64,000 nt of DNA from Rheum nobile (GCA_027886185.1 WOAB01000124.1:2294001-2358000); one strand, 5' to 3'. Shown: positions 34,497 to 45,903, counted from the first letter of the stretch. Numbers and translations are program-made. Notes: a model not told the origin generated them from the letters alone.

Positions 34497-36035
34497 CTAC
34501 TCTGTGCCCTTGGCCCTGTGGGCTCTGTCCTCCGCAATCTTGTCATCAACCAGCCTTCGAATTTCCTTGGCGAGGGCGCCAGTGCACTTCCACAGATCCA
34601 CCATCATCTCTTGGGTGTTGTGGGTTCCTTTCTCCACGGCAGCAGCAACCTTGTCAAAGCCGGTGATCAAGGCGTGCTCGATATGGGCCAAGCTGCTGAG
34701 CAGCACATGAGTATCCGGCACCAGACGAGGATCAGATCAGCCAGGCAGCATTTCCTCCTCAAAATCTTCTGCCTCAGACATCTCATCAATATGGGCCTTC
34801 TTAGCCAGACGTCGCACTGTGGCCATGGTGAGGATGTGGGAGAAGTGGGTCTCGGGGATATCATCAGGGTAGAGACCAAGATTGGAGAGGAGGAGTTTGA
34901 TGACGTGTGGGTAGGGGAGGCCATGGGTGGAGTGGGCCTTGCAGAATTGCATATGGGCCAGGATGATGCGAGGGAGGTCAATGGGTTCTCCCAAGATGAG
35001 CTTCTCCAGTAAGACAGCATCAGAGACAGCCACAGTGTCTCTCTTTTCTTGGCGGGGGGTGATATTTTTAATGAGAAAGGTGTGGAGGATTTTGCGGTCA
35101 AGGCCAAGTTGTTTGGTAAAGAGGGTACCTTTGGCAGGGGCATTTCCCTCAAACACAGTACGGAGGATGGCAGCCTTTCGTTTCCCTGGCCAGTTCCTTT
35201 TGATAATGACCCCAAATCCTTCACCGATCTCCAGACCGAGAACAGTTCCTATCACGCCAGCAGAGATAGGAAAAAGCTTTCCGCCCCAGGTGAGCAGAGC
35301 ATCATGGGCAGGCTGGTCCTCCTTTGCAGAGACAAACTGCAGATTCTGATAGAAGCGACGCACCATGTCCTCATTTACGGCAAAAGGGGAGGGAACCAGC
35401 GAATCCCACCCCTGGAGTTGCAGCTTGGCGTGAGCAGCAATGACGCTGTCGTCATCGGAGGAGGTCCAAAACTCCTTTCCGACGATGAGGGGCTCCAGAA
35501 CATTCCTAGATGCCAGAGAGGCCTCCAACTTGGGCATCGTGGTGGAGGAGGGAGTCGGAGAAGACAACAGTGGCTTCTTGCCTTTGGAGGCGGGGGAGAT
35601 CTTAGCTCTCTTTGCTGGTGGCGTCTCATCCAGTTGGAGAGAAGGGACACCAGAGGCGCCTTTAGAGGCACGGCGCTTAACACGGCCAGCGACAGATTGC
35701 GAGTCGCCTGGTTTTGGAGCAGAGGAGGTTGGTGTCGGCAAGAGCTCCACATCAATGGGGGCACTCTTCTGAGAAGGGGAAGAGTGGTGAGAGCTCGCCT
35801 TTGTTGGTGGAGCGACGGTTGGTCGGGAAAGGGTGTGCCCCGAAGAGGCCGAGAGACTGGGCTCCTTTGCCGGGGATATCACCTGCTCAGAGGGATCCAC
35901 CGTAGGTGTAGACACTGCAGGAAGTGCCTTTGGCGGGGAAGCCACCTGCGAGGAGGAGGAGGCAGCCTTTTTCTTTCGAAGCTCCTCGATGAAGGCGATC
36001 TCTTCAGCAGTATATTGGGGAGCCGTGGGTTCCAT
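34497..36035 (-). CDS. Third ORF (ORF3) of Sirevirus D, with in-frame TGA
   Basis: Lies between pol and 3' LTR on the same strand as gag-pol. From MEPTAPQYTAEEIAF (36035) it is open for 432 codons to TGA at 34737-34739; the same frame then continues open for 79 further codons to a stop at 34497. The N-terminal ~200 residues are Ser/Pro/Ala-rich with a basic AKRAKISPASKGKK patch (NLS-like). Residues ~200-410 form a conserved globular block (GWDSLVPSPF, VRRFYQNL, PRQEKRDT, DLPRIILAHM, PYPHVIKLLL), shared with Sirevirus C and resembling, from memory, the 'putative plant transposon protein' family PF20167. The part after TGA looks helical (VEKGTHNTQEMMVDLW, EIRRLVDDKIAED). I see no transmembrane segment, so 'envelope-like' is not supported. 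Function unknown. Confidence 0.75.
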
Positions 36036-36899
36036 GGAGAAATTTTAGATTTGTGAGTGAAAAATCGGGAGAGGAGAGCAGAGATCTTTGAGAGAATATC
36101 GGAGGCGGTGCCAAAAAGATCTTCTCTAACTGCCTTTTATAACCCTGAATCGGAAATTCTATCCAAATTCGGCCGTTGCAAGATTTTGAGCAAAATAAGG
36201 GAACCCGGATAATATCTTGTTCAAACGGCCAGAAATTACTACGTTCAAGATTCTCACCATAAATAAACTCATCATCATAATTGCAGATCAATCAAATCAG
36301 ATCTTCGTTCAAATCCGGCTGAGAGAGGGAAACGGCTAGTAGAGCAATAACTGTGCTGTCTTGGGACGCGGCAACTGACAGATTTGCAGGTTTAAAATAT
36401 CTGGCCGTTGAGGCGGCGAACTCAGTTCCTTTCCTCAGCGAATGACACGGAACTAGGGAAATATGGGCACATTTGATGTAGGGAACCAAGCAAACACTCA
36501 AGAAAGTACATGCCCATATAACTGAATTTAGGAAGGCAATTTTGACACTACACAGATAATTCCCAGTGTGGACTAAACAAAGAAAAAAGGGTCATAAGGA
36601 ATTATACAGTGTAATCAGGCTTAGGGACGGCTTATAGTCAATCATCATTTCAGTTTACAATATAGGATAGATGTGATCAAATTGACTATTTTATGGCTAA
36701 TCAAAGAGATGTAGACAAGCACAGAAAATATCATGAAAGAACATGTGTGGATGTTGTAATTTAGAACATGCTTTAGAATCAAAATTACAGGACATGCGAG
36801 TGTCAGCACAAAATCAACAATCATCAATAATTTCAGTGGAACCATAGAGCTTATCAAATCTAGGCAAAGCAAGGGAGCGAGGAATGACAACTGGAACTA

Positions 36900-39800
36900 C
36901 TAGTTTAGGGAAATCATTCCTAGAAGTAGCCTAAAGGATTCGTAAGGTTCTCGATTGAGTGCCTTGGTGAATATATCGGCAATTTGATCTTCTGTCCTAC
37001 AATGTTCTAGCAAAATGTTACCTTTCTCAACATGATCACGTAAAAAATGATGCCTTATATCAATATGCTTGGTTCGAGTATGATGCACATGATTCTTAGA
37101 AATATTGATTGCACTGGTATTGTCACATAGGATTTTAAGGGAACCGAAAGACATACCAAAGTCCGCAAGTTGTTGTTTGAGCCAGAGGAGTTGGGAACAG
37201 CAAGCGGCGGCAGCAATATACTCAGCTTCCGTGGTGGAGAGTGCAACCGAATTATGTTTCTTGGAACCCCAAGAGATGAGACAGGGGCCAAGGAACTGAG
37301 CCATTCCGGAGGTGCTCTTGCGATCGACTAGGAATCCAGCATATTCAGCATCGGTGTATCCAAGAAGGTTGAAGTGGCAATCCTTAGGGTACCAAAGACA
37401 TAAGTCATCAGTTCCCTTTAGATAACGAAAAATCCGTTTCACTTCAGTGAGATGAGATTCCCTTGGATCTGCTTGAAACCTTGCACACAGACACACAGCA
37501 AACACGATATCTGGCCTACTTGTCGTTAGATACATCAAAGACCCAATCATACCACGGTAGAGCCGCTCCTCAACTCGTTGTCCAGATTGATCGGCGGTGA
37601 GTCGAGTTGCAGGGGAGATGGGAGTGGAGATGGGTTTGCTGGAATCCATCTTGAACTTCTTCAGAAGTTCCTTTATATATTTTTGTTGATGGATCTGGAT
37701 TCCATCGGGCTTCTGAGTGACTTGCAATCCCAGAAAGAAAGTGAGTTCCCCAATCATGCTCATTTCGAACTCGCTGCTCATGAGTTCCTTGAATTTATCT
37801 ACAAGAGACAAGTTAGTGGAGCCAAAGATAATATCGTCAACATATACCTGAACCACCAGAATGTCACCCTTTACATCAAGGATGAAGAGAGTTTTGTCGA
37901 TCACACCACGTCGATAGCCATTGGCTGTAAGGAACTGAGCAAGGCGATCGTTCCAAGCACGAGGAGCCTGTTTGAGACCGTAGAGAGCCTTGTCCAAGAA
38001 ATATACGTGGTCAGGGTGATCGTCATCTTCAAAACCTGGAGGTTGCTTGACATATACTTCATCTTGAAGAATGTCGTTTAGGAACACAGTTTTCACGTCC
38101 ATTTGGAAGAGCTTGAAGCCTTTGTGAGACGCATAAGCGATAAGCAACCGAATGGCTTCCAATCTTGCTACAGGAGCAAACGTCTCATCATAATCAATCC
38201 CTTCTTGTTGATTATATCCTTGGGCAACTAGGCGAGCTTTGTTTCTTGAAACTGCACCAGAGTCGTCCAATTTGTTGCGAAAGACCCACCTAGTTCCTAT
38301 GATATGACGATTGGCGGGACGAGGAACTAGTCGCCAGACTTTATTCCTCTCGAACTGGTGAAGTTCTTCTTGCATAGCGATGATCCAGTCGGCATCCTTT
38401 AGGGCTTTCGTGATGTTCTTGGGTTCTATGAGAGACAGAAAAGCATTGAAAGCACAAAAGGTCATATCCTCAAATCCGTACCTGACCGGGGGCTTGATTG
38501 GTCTCTTATCTCTGTTAGGAGCAAGTAGGTCAGTCCCTGGAGTTTCATCAGGTGCAGGGATGGGAGATGAGGAAGAGGCAACTGGAGGTGCAGCGTCAGT
38601 TCCCTGAGAGATTTGAATAACGGGAGTCGTAGAGCTGGAGGAAACTGCAACGACCAAAGGAACCGGTTGGGCAGGGGAATTCTCTGTAGAGGGTGACTCC
38701 TTGGGATGAATCACCGGACTCGCTTGAGGAGGATTAGCGAGGGAAGGATATGGAGGGGTCTTCGATGGTGCATCATCATCGGAGTCTTCATGTGGTCGTT
38801 GAAATGGATCTTCGGAGGGAACTGAAGGATCATGCACAGATTTGGAAGGCAAATTTTCATTGAAAACAACATGAATACTTTCTTCTACCTTTTTGGTCCG
38901 TTTGTTGAAGACTTTGTAGGCTTTGCTGTTGGATGCATATCCTATGAAGATCCCTTCGTCGCTTCGTGGGTCAAATTTACCCAGATTATCCTTGCCATTA
39001 TTGTGGACGAAGCACTTGCATCCGAAAACCCGTAGATGGGCAATGTTGGGAACTCGACCTCGAAGCAGCTCATAGGAGGTCTTCTCAAGCATAGGGCGAA
39101 GCATGGCTCGATTTAGAATGTAACATGCAGCGTTTACGGCTTCTGCCCAGAAGATCTGAGGGAGCCCACTGGAGATAAGCATAGTGCGAGCCATATCCTC
39201 CAAAGTCCTGTTCTTCCGTTCAACAACTCCGTTCTGTTGTGGAGTGTAGGGAGCCGAAAAGTTATGATCGATTCCATGTTCCCTGAAAAGATTAGAAAAT
39301 CTCTATTCTCGAACTCAGTTCCATGATCGGAACGAATGGCTCGAAGAGATATATTTAAAGATTTTTCAAGCAAGGGAACTAGCTCACTGAATCTATCAAA
39401 GACTTCACTCTTAGATTTTATAAATAGAGTCCAAGTGAATCGATAGAAGTCATCAACAAGTACGAGAATATACCTGTTACCACCAAAGCTTTGAACACGC
39501 ATGGGACCGCAGAGATCCATGTGAATGAGCTCAAGAGGTTTGGAGGAACTTACCAGAGTTTTGGACTTGAAGGAACTACGAACTTGTTTCCCTTGGACAC
39601 AGTCAGAACAGATTTCTGACTTTTTAGCATTGATTTTGGGAAGACCACGAACAAGTTCCTTTTGATGCAGCTTATGGATGAGCTTGATGCTTGCATGACC
39701 AAGTCGTTGATGCCAGAGATTTGTTTGATCATCAATGGAAGAGAGACACAGCTTTTCTTTGGGAACGAACTGGGGATCAATGATGTAAACATTATTGAAC

Positions 39801-40147
39801 CTTTTTCCTTTTAGGATCACAGTTCCCTGTCTATCTTCCACAAAACATTCCTTTGAGGTAAAGCAAACCTCATTTCCCCCTTGATCACACAGCTGCGACA
39901 CACTTATTAGATCAAAACCTAAGTTTTCAACAAGGTTGACATTACTTACCTTAATGTGATCAGTTAGATTCACACTTCCCGTTCCACAGATAGTTCCCTT
40001 TCTCTTGTCTCCGAAGGAAATGGTTCCTCCTCGGTGTTGCTGAAGTGACGATATTTTCTTTCTATTTCCAGTCATATGGCACGAACAACCACTGTCGATG
40101 TACCATTTGTCTTGTTGTCGCACTCCGTCCTGCACAAGGGAACTCAA
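36900..40147 (-). pseudogene. Sirevirus D pol (protease, integrase, RT, RNase H), one frameshift
   Basis: First frame 40147-~39290: protease WYIDSGCSCHMTG; GAG-pre-integrase HQRLGHASIKL...CSDCVQGKQ (HHCC); integrase HMDLCGPM and RSDHGTEFEN. A single-base indel near 39290 (in FLIFSG) shifts to the second frame, which has the catalytic Glu region (ERKNRTLEDMAR) and continues to 36900: RT EELHQFERNKVWRLV, QMDVKTVFLN, intact YVDDIIFGS (about 37835), then RNase H with GYTDAEYAG, STTEAEYIAAA and LCDNTSAIN. Every catalytic residue I can check is present. Relative to gag the protease is in another frame, and a TAG precedes it near 40165; this could be decay or a programmed gag/pol junction. Confidence 0.9.
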
Positions 40148-42143
40148 ACTTTTGGAACCCAGCTAAGCAGAGCTTTTCTGGGTGAATGAGGTTGAAAACT
40201 TGTCTGTGGGTTAGAAGCAGGATGAAATAGTAAGGATCATTTAAATCAGTAATGGTATGCGTTCTTTTCTTATTGTTTATTTTCTGGTTCCTTTTCCTAG
40301 TTGTTTCTTCCATTTGTTTCTTCTTATGGATGCAGTTATGATAAGTGTGACCATTTTTACCACAATGCCAGCAGACACGGTTATAAACAACATTACCATA
40401 CTTACCTTTACCTAGTCGGAAGGGTTTCTCTTGTTTTCTTTGCTCAAAATTGATGTTTTTGCCTTTAGTTCCCTGGGCTTGGGAAATGTACATCTTATGA
40501 GCATTCTGACCATTGAACCAGGTTTGGTTTTCTTTGGGCTTTTGTTCAAGCACTTTTACCTTTTCTTCTAGGAACTGAGCTTTGTCACGAGAGTTTTGCA
40601 GTGCTCCTCTGAGAATCTCATTTTTCTCAGTCAGTTCCTTTCTGATTTTCTCATTTTCAGCAGAGTCTGTTTCCTCAGAGACATTTTTACCAGTATGCCC
40701 AATACCATGTCGTTGCTTAACAAAAACAGTTTGATTCACAGTCTTCTCATTTATGGAGTGAGTGAGATGATCAAGTTTATGCACAATTTCATTAAGCAAT
40801 ATGGAATTCTTTCTTTCTGAGTCTGTGGAGGGAACTGGGGGAATATCAGCATGCATGAGTTCAGTTTTAACATTTTTATTGCAAGACTCACACTTTCTTA
40901 GAGGATTAGCTAACAATTTTTCTGCTTCATCCAATTTCTTGCTCCAGACAGAATTTTCAGTAGTTAAGCAGGAAATTTCATCTTCATATTCCTCTAATTT
41001 CTCTTGTAGGGAACTAGATTCTTTTCCAAGCTTCTTAATGATTTTGATCAATTGTTTTTTGTCATATTCAAGAAGAGTCTTAGTAAAATCAGAAGAAGAT
41101 ACCTCAGAGTCGTCAGATTCAGTCGAATCTTCTTTGGCCATTAGACATCTCCCTTTGGTAGTTCCCTTTATCTCTTGTTCCCCTTCAGAATCGTCTGAGT
41201 CATCTCCGAAGGTAGCGAAAAGAGCCTTCTTGTGCTGAGACTTTTCATCATCGTTGGCATTCTTGGGACAGTTCCTAGCCAGATGTCCTCTTTCCTTGCA
41301 TTGATAGCACTGATATTCAGAGAGGTCCTTCTTTTGAAAATTTTTCTTGAACTTCCCTTTGGTGAACTGCTTTTTGACGTGCTTTGTAATCAGGGCAGTT
41401 ATCTCGTCTTCTTCTTCCTCAAGATCAGAGTTTTCTTCTTCCATTTCTAGTTTGGAAAACGCCTTTGATATTTTTAAGGCAATTCCTTTCTCCATCTTTT
41501 TGGCAGAACTTGATTGCGATGCCTCTCTTTCATCAACTTGAAGCTTCCCTATGATTTGAGTCAGAGGGAGAGATTGAATTCCAGGAGTAGTTTTCAGAAC
41601 TCTCTTGATGAGGCTGAACTTTGAGTTGAGACCGTTGATGATGACAAGAGCTTTGGACCATTCGTCGAGTTTCACTCCAGCAGTGGTGAGTTTTGTCACG
41701 AGCCTTGTGAAGCGAGAGTAGTACTGAGAGATGTCTTCGGTGTCGAGCATCTCAAAAGTGTGGTATTCTCCTTCTAGAGCAAACTTCCTACTTTGTTTCA
41801 GTTCCTCGCTTCCTTCGTGCATTTCCTTTAGGGCAGTCCAAATCCCTTTAGCAGTTGGGATTCTCATCACCTTGTCCATATCTTCTCTGGTCAGCCCATT
41901 GAGAATAAGTTGGCGAGCCTTAGCATTTTTCTCCTTGATGACGTAGTACTCAGGCTTCCATTGGTCTTCAGTTAAGTCCTTAGGAATAGTTTCATCGCCA
42001 TTTTCTATCACGCGCCAGCATTGATAGTCTATGGTTTGAATGTGGTTTTCCATGCTTTTCTCCCACCATTCTTCTTCTCCTTTCTTGCGGATGTGAGGCT
42101 TGTTGATGGAGATTCCCAGACTGAATTCACTTGAGGTAGACAT
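40062..42143 (-). CDS. Sirevirus D gag polyprotein
   Basis: 693 codons from MSTSSEFSLGIS, only about 37 bases inside the PBS. It has an N-terminal capsid domain (HIQTIDYQCWRVIENGDE, KGIWTALKEMHEGSEELKQ, RFTRLVTKLTTAG), a first zinc knuckle CYQCKERGHLARNC (about residue 280), acidic segments (DDSDDSEGEQE), a long coiled-coil-like region, and a second knuckle CWHCGKNGHTYHNC (about residue 610). Large gag with two knuckles and a coiled coil fits the SIRE lineage. The last ~35 codons overlap pol in another frame and are probably not native gag. Confidence 0.9.
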   Translation of the reverse strand: MSTSSEFSLGISINKPHIRKKGEEEWWEKSMENHIQTIDYQCWRVIENGDETIPKDLTEDQWKPEYYVIKEKNAKARQLILNGLTREDMDKVMRIPTAKGIWTALKEMHEGSEELKQSRKFALEGEYHTFEMLDTEDISQYYSRFTRLVTKLTTAGVKLDEWSKALVIINGLNSKFSLIKRVLKTTPGIQSLPLTQIIGKLQVDEREASQSSSAKKMEKGIALKISKAFSKLEMEEENSDLEEEEDEITALITKHVKKQFTKGKFKKNFQKKDLSEYQCYQCKERGHLARNCPKNANDDEKSQHKKALFATFGDDSDDSEGEQEIKGTTKGRCLMAKEDSTESDDSEVSSSDFTKTLLEYDKKQLIKIIKKLGKESSSLQEKLEEYEDEISCLTTENSVWSKKLDEAEKLLANPLRKCESCNKNVKTELMHADIPPVPSTDSERKNSILLNEIVHKLDHLTHSINEKTVNQTVFVKQRHGIGHTGKNVSEETDSAENEKIRKELTEKNEILRGALQNSRDKAQFLEEKVKVLEQKPKENQTWFNGQNAHKMYISQAQGTKGKNINFEQRKQEKPFRLGKGKYGNVVYNRVCWHCGKNGHTYHNCIHKKKQMEETTRKRNQKINNKKRTHTITDLNDPYYFILLLTHRQVFNLIHPEKLCLAGFQKFEFPCAGRSATTRQMVHRQWLFVPYDWK

Positions 42144-42180
42144 CGTGAAATCTGTAAACTAACACAAATCTAGAGCGCCT

Positions 42181-42192
42181 GCTCTGATACCA
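42181..42192 (-). promoter_or_regulatory. Primer-binding site of Sirevirus D
   Basis: Minus strand TGGTATCAGAGC, a perfect complement to the 3' end of initiator tRNA-Met, two bases inside the 5' LTR. Confidence 0.9.
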
Positions 42193-42194
42193 AT

Positions 42195-43051
42195 TGTAGG
42201 ATCGTACGTTGTTAGTTAAACAAGGGAACTGAGAGTTCAGTTCCTAAGCAGCGGAATAAGTAACGAATATGAATTCAAGACAAGTTCCTTAGAGTGGGAA
42301 CCTTTGATAACCAACTAGTTATCCAGGATAAAACTCACTACCTCTTTTCCAAGAGGATTTCAAAGTCTACTTCTTGTATTAATACTTTGGTTACAATCAA
42401 CTAGAATAGAACACACAGATTAAAGTCTTAGACACACTAAAGACTCTCTACCTAGTTCAACCTAACCAAGTAACAAGCAAGTAACTTACTACGTTCTTCT
42501 TTAAAGAACTCGGCACACGTTTCTTCACTGCACTGGAATTGTAATCTTCGTGAATGCGTGAGGATGAGAGAGGTTTGACTATCTTATTTATATGACCTAA
42601 TTACCGAAAGAAACAAGTCTTCAATAATAAGATCACATAAATAAAATAATCAAAAGAAATCGTTAAAGATAACATTTGTTTCCAAATATTATCTTTACCG
42701 ATTTTTACAACTTTGTTTCCATAAAAGATAATCATTTTAAGCTCCTAAAATATATGAAAACTGGATAGGATCTTTAGTTCTCTCTCCAACTAAGATCTAC
42801 CCTAATTCAGCCCGCCGTCGCCTTCACAGATTCATCCAAGTGATTCTGGCGCCAGCAAGCTTCAGTTCCTTCCGCCAGTTCCCAAGTCTGGCGTCACTGT
42901 CTCTGTTCCATGCTTTCAAGTCCAAATGTCCCTGTTTGTCACACTTAAGCAAACATTAATAGCAAAGGAGTTTGTCATTATCAAAACTAGGAGAACTGAG
43001 GAAGGAAACTCAATTAGGGAACTGAAGTTCCCAAAAGTTCACTTCCTAACA
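42195..43051 (-). repeat. 5' LTR of Sirevirus D
   Basis: 857 bp, TGTAGGATCG...TTCCTAACA on the plus strand; followed by TSD TCCTC. In the 5' LTR role it should drive transcription leftwards. Confidence 0.94.
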
Positions 43052-44628
43052 TCCTCTCTTCTTGCATTCTCCGCAAGCATATCAACTTCTTCCTTCCCTC
43101 CTCTAAATTGGTCTTCTCTTGTAAGTTGTTGTCATTGGGAGTGGGAGGGTTACCGGTTTGCAATTGCATTCGAGAGGCTTAGAAGGTATAATCTCTTCAT
43201 CTATTGGTAATCTCGTTAGCCTAACTCATCTTAATCTATCCGCTAATTATCTCCGTGGAACACTAGATAAGGAAATTGTTAGGCTCACCAACCTTAAAAC
43301 CTTGGATTTATCTACAAATAAATTACATGGCTCTATCCTTGAAGATATTGGGAATCTCATCCACTTAGAGAAGCTTCATCTTGATGATAATAAACTTGAT
43401 GGTCCTATCCCATCCTCTTTATTAATGAATTGTTCAAATCTAGAAGAGATCATTTTGAGGTTTAACCTACTTGATGCATGGAGACATCTCCAAGTTAGAT
43501 TTCTCAAGACTTGCAGCTTGATCTTGGAGTCAACAGATTCACTGGCACCATACCTGAAAGCGTATACTCATGCAAGTCACTCGTTGCATTTCGAGTATCC
43601 TCAAACAATCTAAGCATTGGATTGGAATCCTTGTCTTTCATTTCCTTAGCTGGAAATTTCTTCACAAATGTCACAACAACACTTGAAATCTTAGCAAGAT
43701 GTAGGAACCTAACCACCCTGATCATGCCAGCCAACTTCTATGGTGAGTCCCTACCGGTTCACAGCAGCTTTATTGGTCCAAATGGATTCCCAAAGCTTCA
43801 AATTCTTGGCCTAGGGAGTTGCAATTTTGGGGGTCCCATTCCCAAATGGCTATCTAAGTTGAAGACTTTGCGCCAACTAAACCTAGATGATAACCAAATG
43901 ACAGGCAGAATTCCTGATTGGTTGGGGACTTTACCAGTCCTAGTCACACTAGGATTATCTTCGAATATATAGTTTCTTTAAGGCTAACACTTTGCCAATT
44001 ACCCGCACTTATCTCACATACAAACCGTACCTCAGTCAATTCCGTTATGAGCTCCCGACTTTTGAGAGGTCAACGAATGGCCATTTGCTCACCTGGAGTT
44101 ATGGCGCAACATTTCAAGGGCTACATCTCGCCGGTAACAGATTGAGCGGTAATATTCCACCGGAGATTGGTAATTTGCGTAATATTAGAGAGCTTCTTCT
44201 TCAAAACAACAACTTCACTGGCAATATTCCAGTTGCTATATCAAACTTGAAGAACTTGGAGTCCTACATCTTGCTAAGATTTCAAGTTATGGAAACAGTT
44301 TGACGGGAGAGATCCCCGCGTCACTGAAAAATCTGCATTTCTTGTCGAAATTTAACGTGTCTTATAACGACCTTGAAGGTGCGATTCCAGTTGGGGGTCA
44401 GTTTAATACGTTCGATGAATCAAGTTATAGAGGTAATCCTCGCTTGTGCGGTGAACTCTTGCTTGTAACCAAGCATCCACTCAAGTTGTAACGCATAAAA
44501 AAGATCATGAGGGGATGCAACTCTTTGTCAACGGACTTTTTGTTGGATCTGCGTTTGGATTTTCCAGTGTGCTTGCGATTGTAGCTTCCTACATTTGGTT
44601 CAACACTTGCAAGTCATGTCAATCGTAG
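43052..44628 (+). pseudogene. LRR receptor-like protein, 3' piece (LRRs, transmembrane tail)
   Basis: Continues the signal-peptide exon at 32966. After the cap (LLAFSASIS...NWSS...CCHWE) a frameshift near 43150 leads to LRRs (LQLHSRGLEGIISSSIGNL, LTHLNLSANYLRGTL, LKTLDLSTNKLHGSI, LEKLHLDDNKLDGPIP). Further frame breaks lie near 43480, 43620 and 43970, with some repeats apparently missing. Later parts: NRFTGTIPESVYSCKSL, GPIPKWLSKLKTLRQL, an island-like YELPTFERS segment, HLAGNRLSGNIPPEIGNL; a frame break near 44270; LTGEIPASLKNLHFLS and GNPRLCGELL. Another break near 44450 leads to a transmembrane helix (FVNGLFVGSAFGFSSVLAIV) and a short tail ending at TAG 44626. No kinase follows, so it is an RLP, most like the PSY1R/RLP2 ectodomain group. 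It is broken many times in addition to the insertion. Confidence 0.87.
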
Positions 44629-45317
44629 CTTAATTTCTACGTTGTAATTAAGATCGATGAGATGTGTTGCAACTTATTTTGGATTCGATCTACTACTTTT
44701 CTTTCTTAATTTCCATTACAACTTTTTGTATTCCCCGGCCATCTTGTATCCAAATACGTACGTACGTATGGTTATATTGGAATTGTATGTGTTTAATAAA
44801 TTTCTCTTAATTTGTTGGTTTGCTTCTTTTTTTTTTTTACCTAACTGTATATATACGTCAAATATTATCATGTTGTATACATTGTCGTTTGATGAAAATA
44901 GCTAGGAATAGTCGACGGAGACCCGCATATGAATCCGGTTATCCATGAAGATTCATATAAATTATAAAAAGGGTTGTCCTAAGCTATGCCTTTAGGACAT
45001 TTGTTTTTTTAAATTATTTTCTACAAGAAAATGCTTAAACTTTTTTAAATAAAAACCAAAATCATTAAAATAATAATATTAAATAATACTCTTAATGTAT
45101 GCTCCAAAGGCATAAGTTAGAAAAATTCTTTAAAAAAGGTTCATCTTAATTTGTGTATTAAGATGCGAGTCAGCTTGATCGAGAACTTATTCCCTTAACC
45201 TAAATTTCAAATTAGGCTCCTGTGAAAGCCGTGGATTAATAAAATATGGTTGAGAACATAAGAGTGTATATGCGCAATAGACTCCGTATTTAAGTCCAAT
45301 TAAAATTCCATTTTAAA
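44629..45317. other. Spacer between RLP pseudogene and NPH3-like locus
   Basis: AT-rich, non-coding. Contains the MITE at 44971-45128; nothing else recognised. Confidence 0.6.
44971..45128. mobile_element. Mutator-like MITE, copy D
   Basis: About 158 bp. Left end GGGTTGTCCTAAGCTATGCC, right end reverse-complements to a TTTTTCTAACTTATGCCTTT-type sequence, so the ends pair imperfectly. Flanks TTATAAAAA (44962-44970) and TTTAAAAAA (45129-45137) may be a degenerate 9-bp TSD. Confidence 0.55.
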
Positions 45318-45667
45318 ACGAATTAACAATTAAAAAATTAGTTCACTAACTTTATATACTAGACATTAATATTCACCCACTCTAATATATATGAGATTAA
45401 CTTTAAGTTCCAAGAAACACTTAACAAGCAAAAGGACTTGAATGGAGAAATTGCGATTAACAATTTGCAATCAAGTAGGTGAATTAACAAGTACATGATC
45501 CCCGAAATCCTAAAATCATATCAAAGAATCAAAATTAAGAGATGGAAATCCTGCTATGAACCCTAGAAGGAGTAGACCCCACATCCTCATGAAAGTTAGT
45601 ACTACTAAAGCTAGGCATCTTAATAAATTCCTGATTAGTACTACTAACCTCCCCTTGAAAGTCTAGC
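45318..45667 (-). pseudogene. Tandem duplicate of the NPH3-like gene's last coding segment
   Basis: About 350 bp nearly parallel to 45682-46033 (offset about 365 bp), including 3' flanking sequence. On the minus strand it encodes the last ~40 residues of the neighbouring gene in an open frame (FQGEVSSTN...PSFSSTNFHEDVGSTP) with the same terminal RISIS followed by TAA. An AG dinucleotide that could act as a splice acceptor precedes ACTTTCAAGG, but the phase would not fit exon 3. It is most simply a non-functional partial duplication. Confidence 0.8.
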
Positions 45668-45903
45668 AGATTTTATTTAAAATTAATTAACAATAAAAAG
45701 AGTAATTTGTCAATTTTATATACTAGACATTGGTATTCGCTCATTTGAGATACGAGGATGAACTTTAATTATGTTCGGATACACTCTTAATTTAACAAGC
45801 AAAAGGACTTGAATGGAGAAATTGCCATTAACAATTAGCAATCAAGTAAGTGAATTAACAAGTACATGATCCACATAATCCTAAAATCATATCAAAGAAT
45901 CAA

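Larger units (their letters stand above)
33055..43051 (-). mobile_element. Sirevirus-like Ty1/copia element D, young and nearly intact
   Basis: 9997 bp, minus strand, LTRs 33055-33911 and 42195-43051 (857 bp each, about 11 differences, roughly 1.3%), perfect TSD TCCTC (33050-33054 and 43052-43056). Order from the 5' end: LTR, PBS, 693-codon gag, pol (protease, integrase, RT, RNase H), a third ORF, several polypurine tracts, LTR. Only one frameshift in integrase, a frame change at gag/pol, and an in-frame TGA in ORF3 depart from an intact element. It is inserted in the coding sequence of a receptor-like protein gene. Confidence 0.95.

Noticed and set aside
35049..36056. 335-codon plus-strand open frame opposite ORF3
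   Set aside because: Antisense shadow of ORF3; Gly/Arg-rich without motifs.
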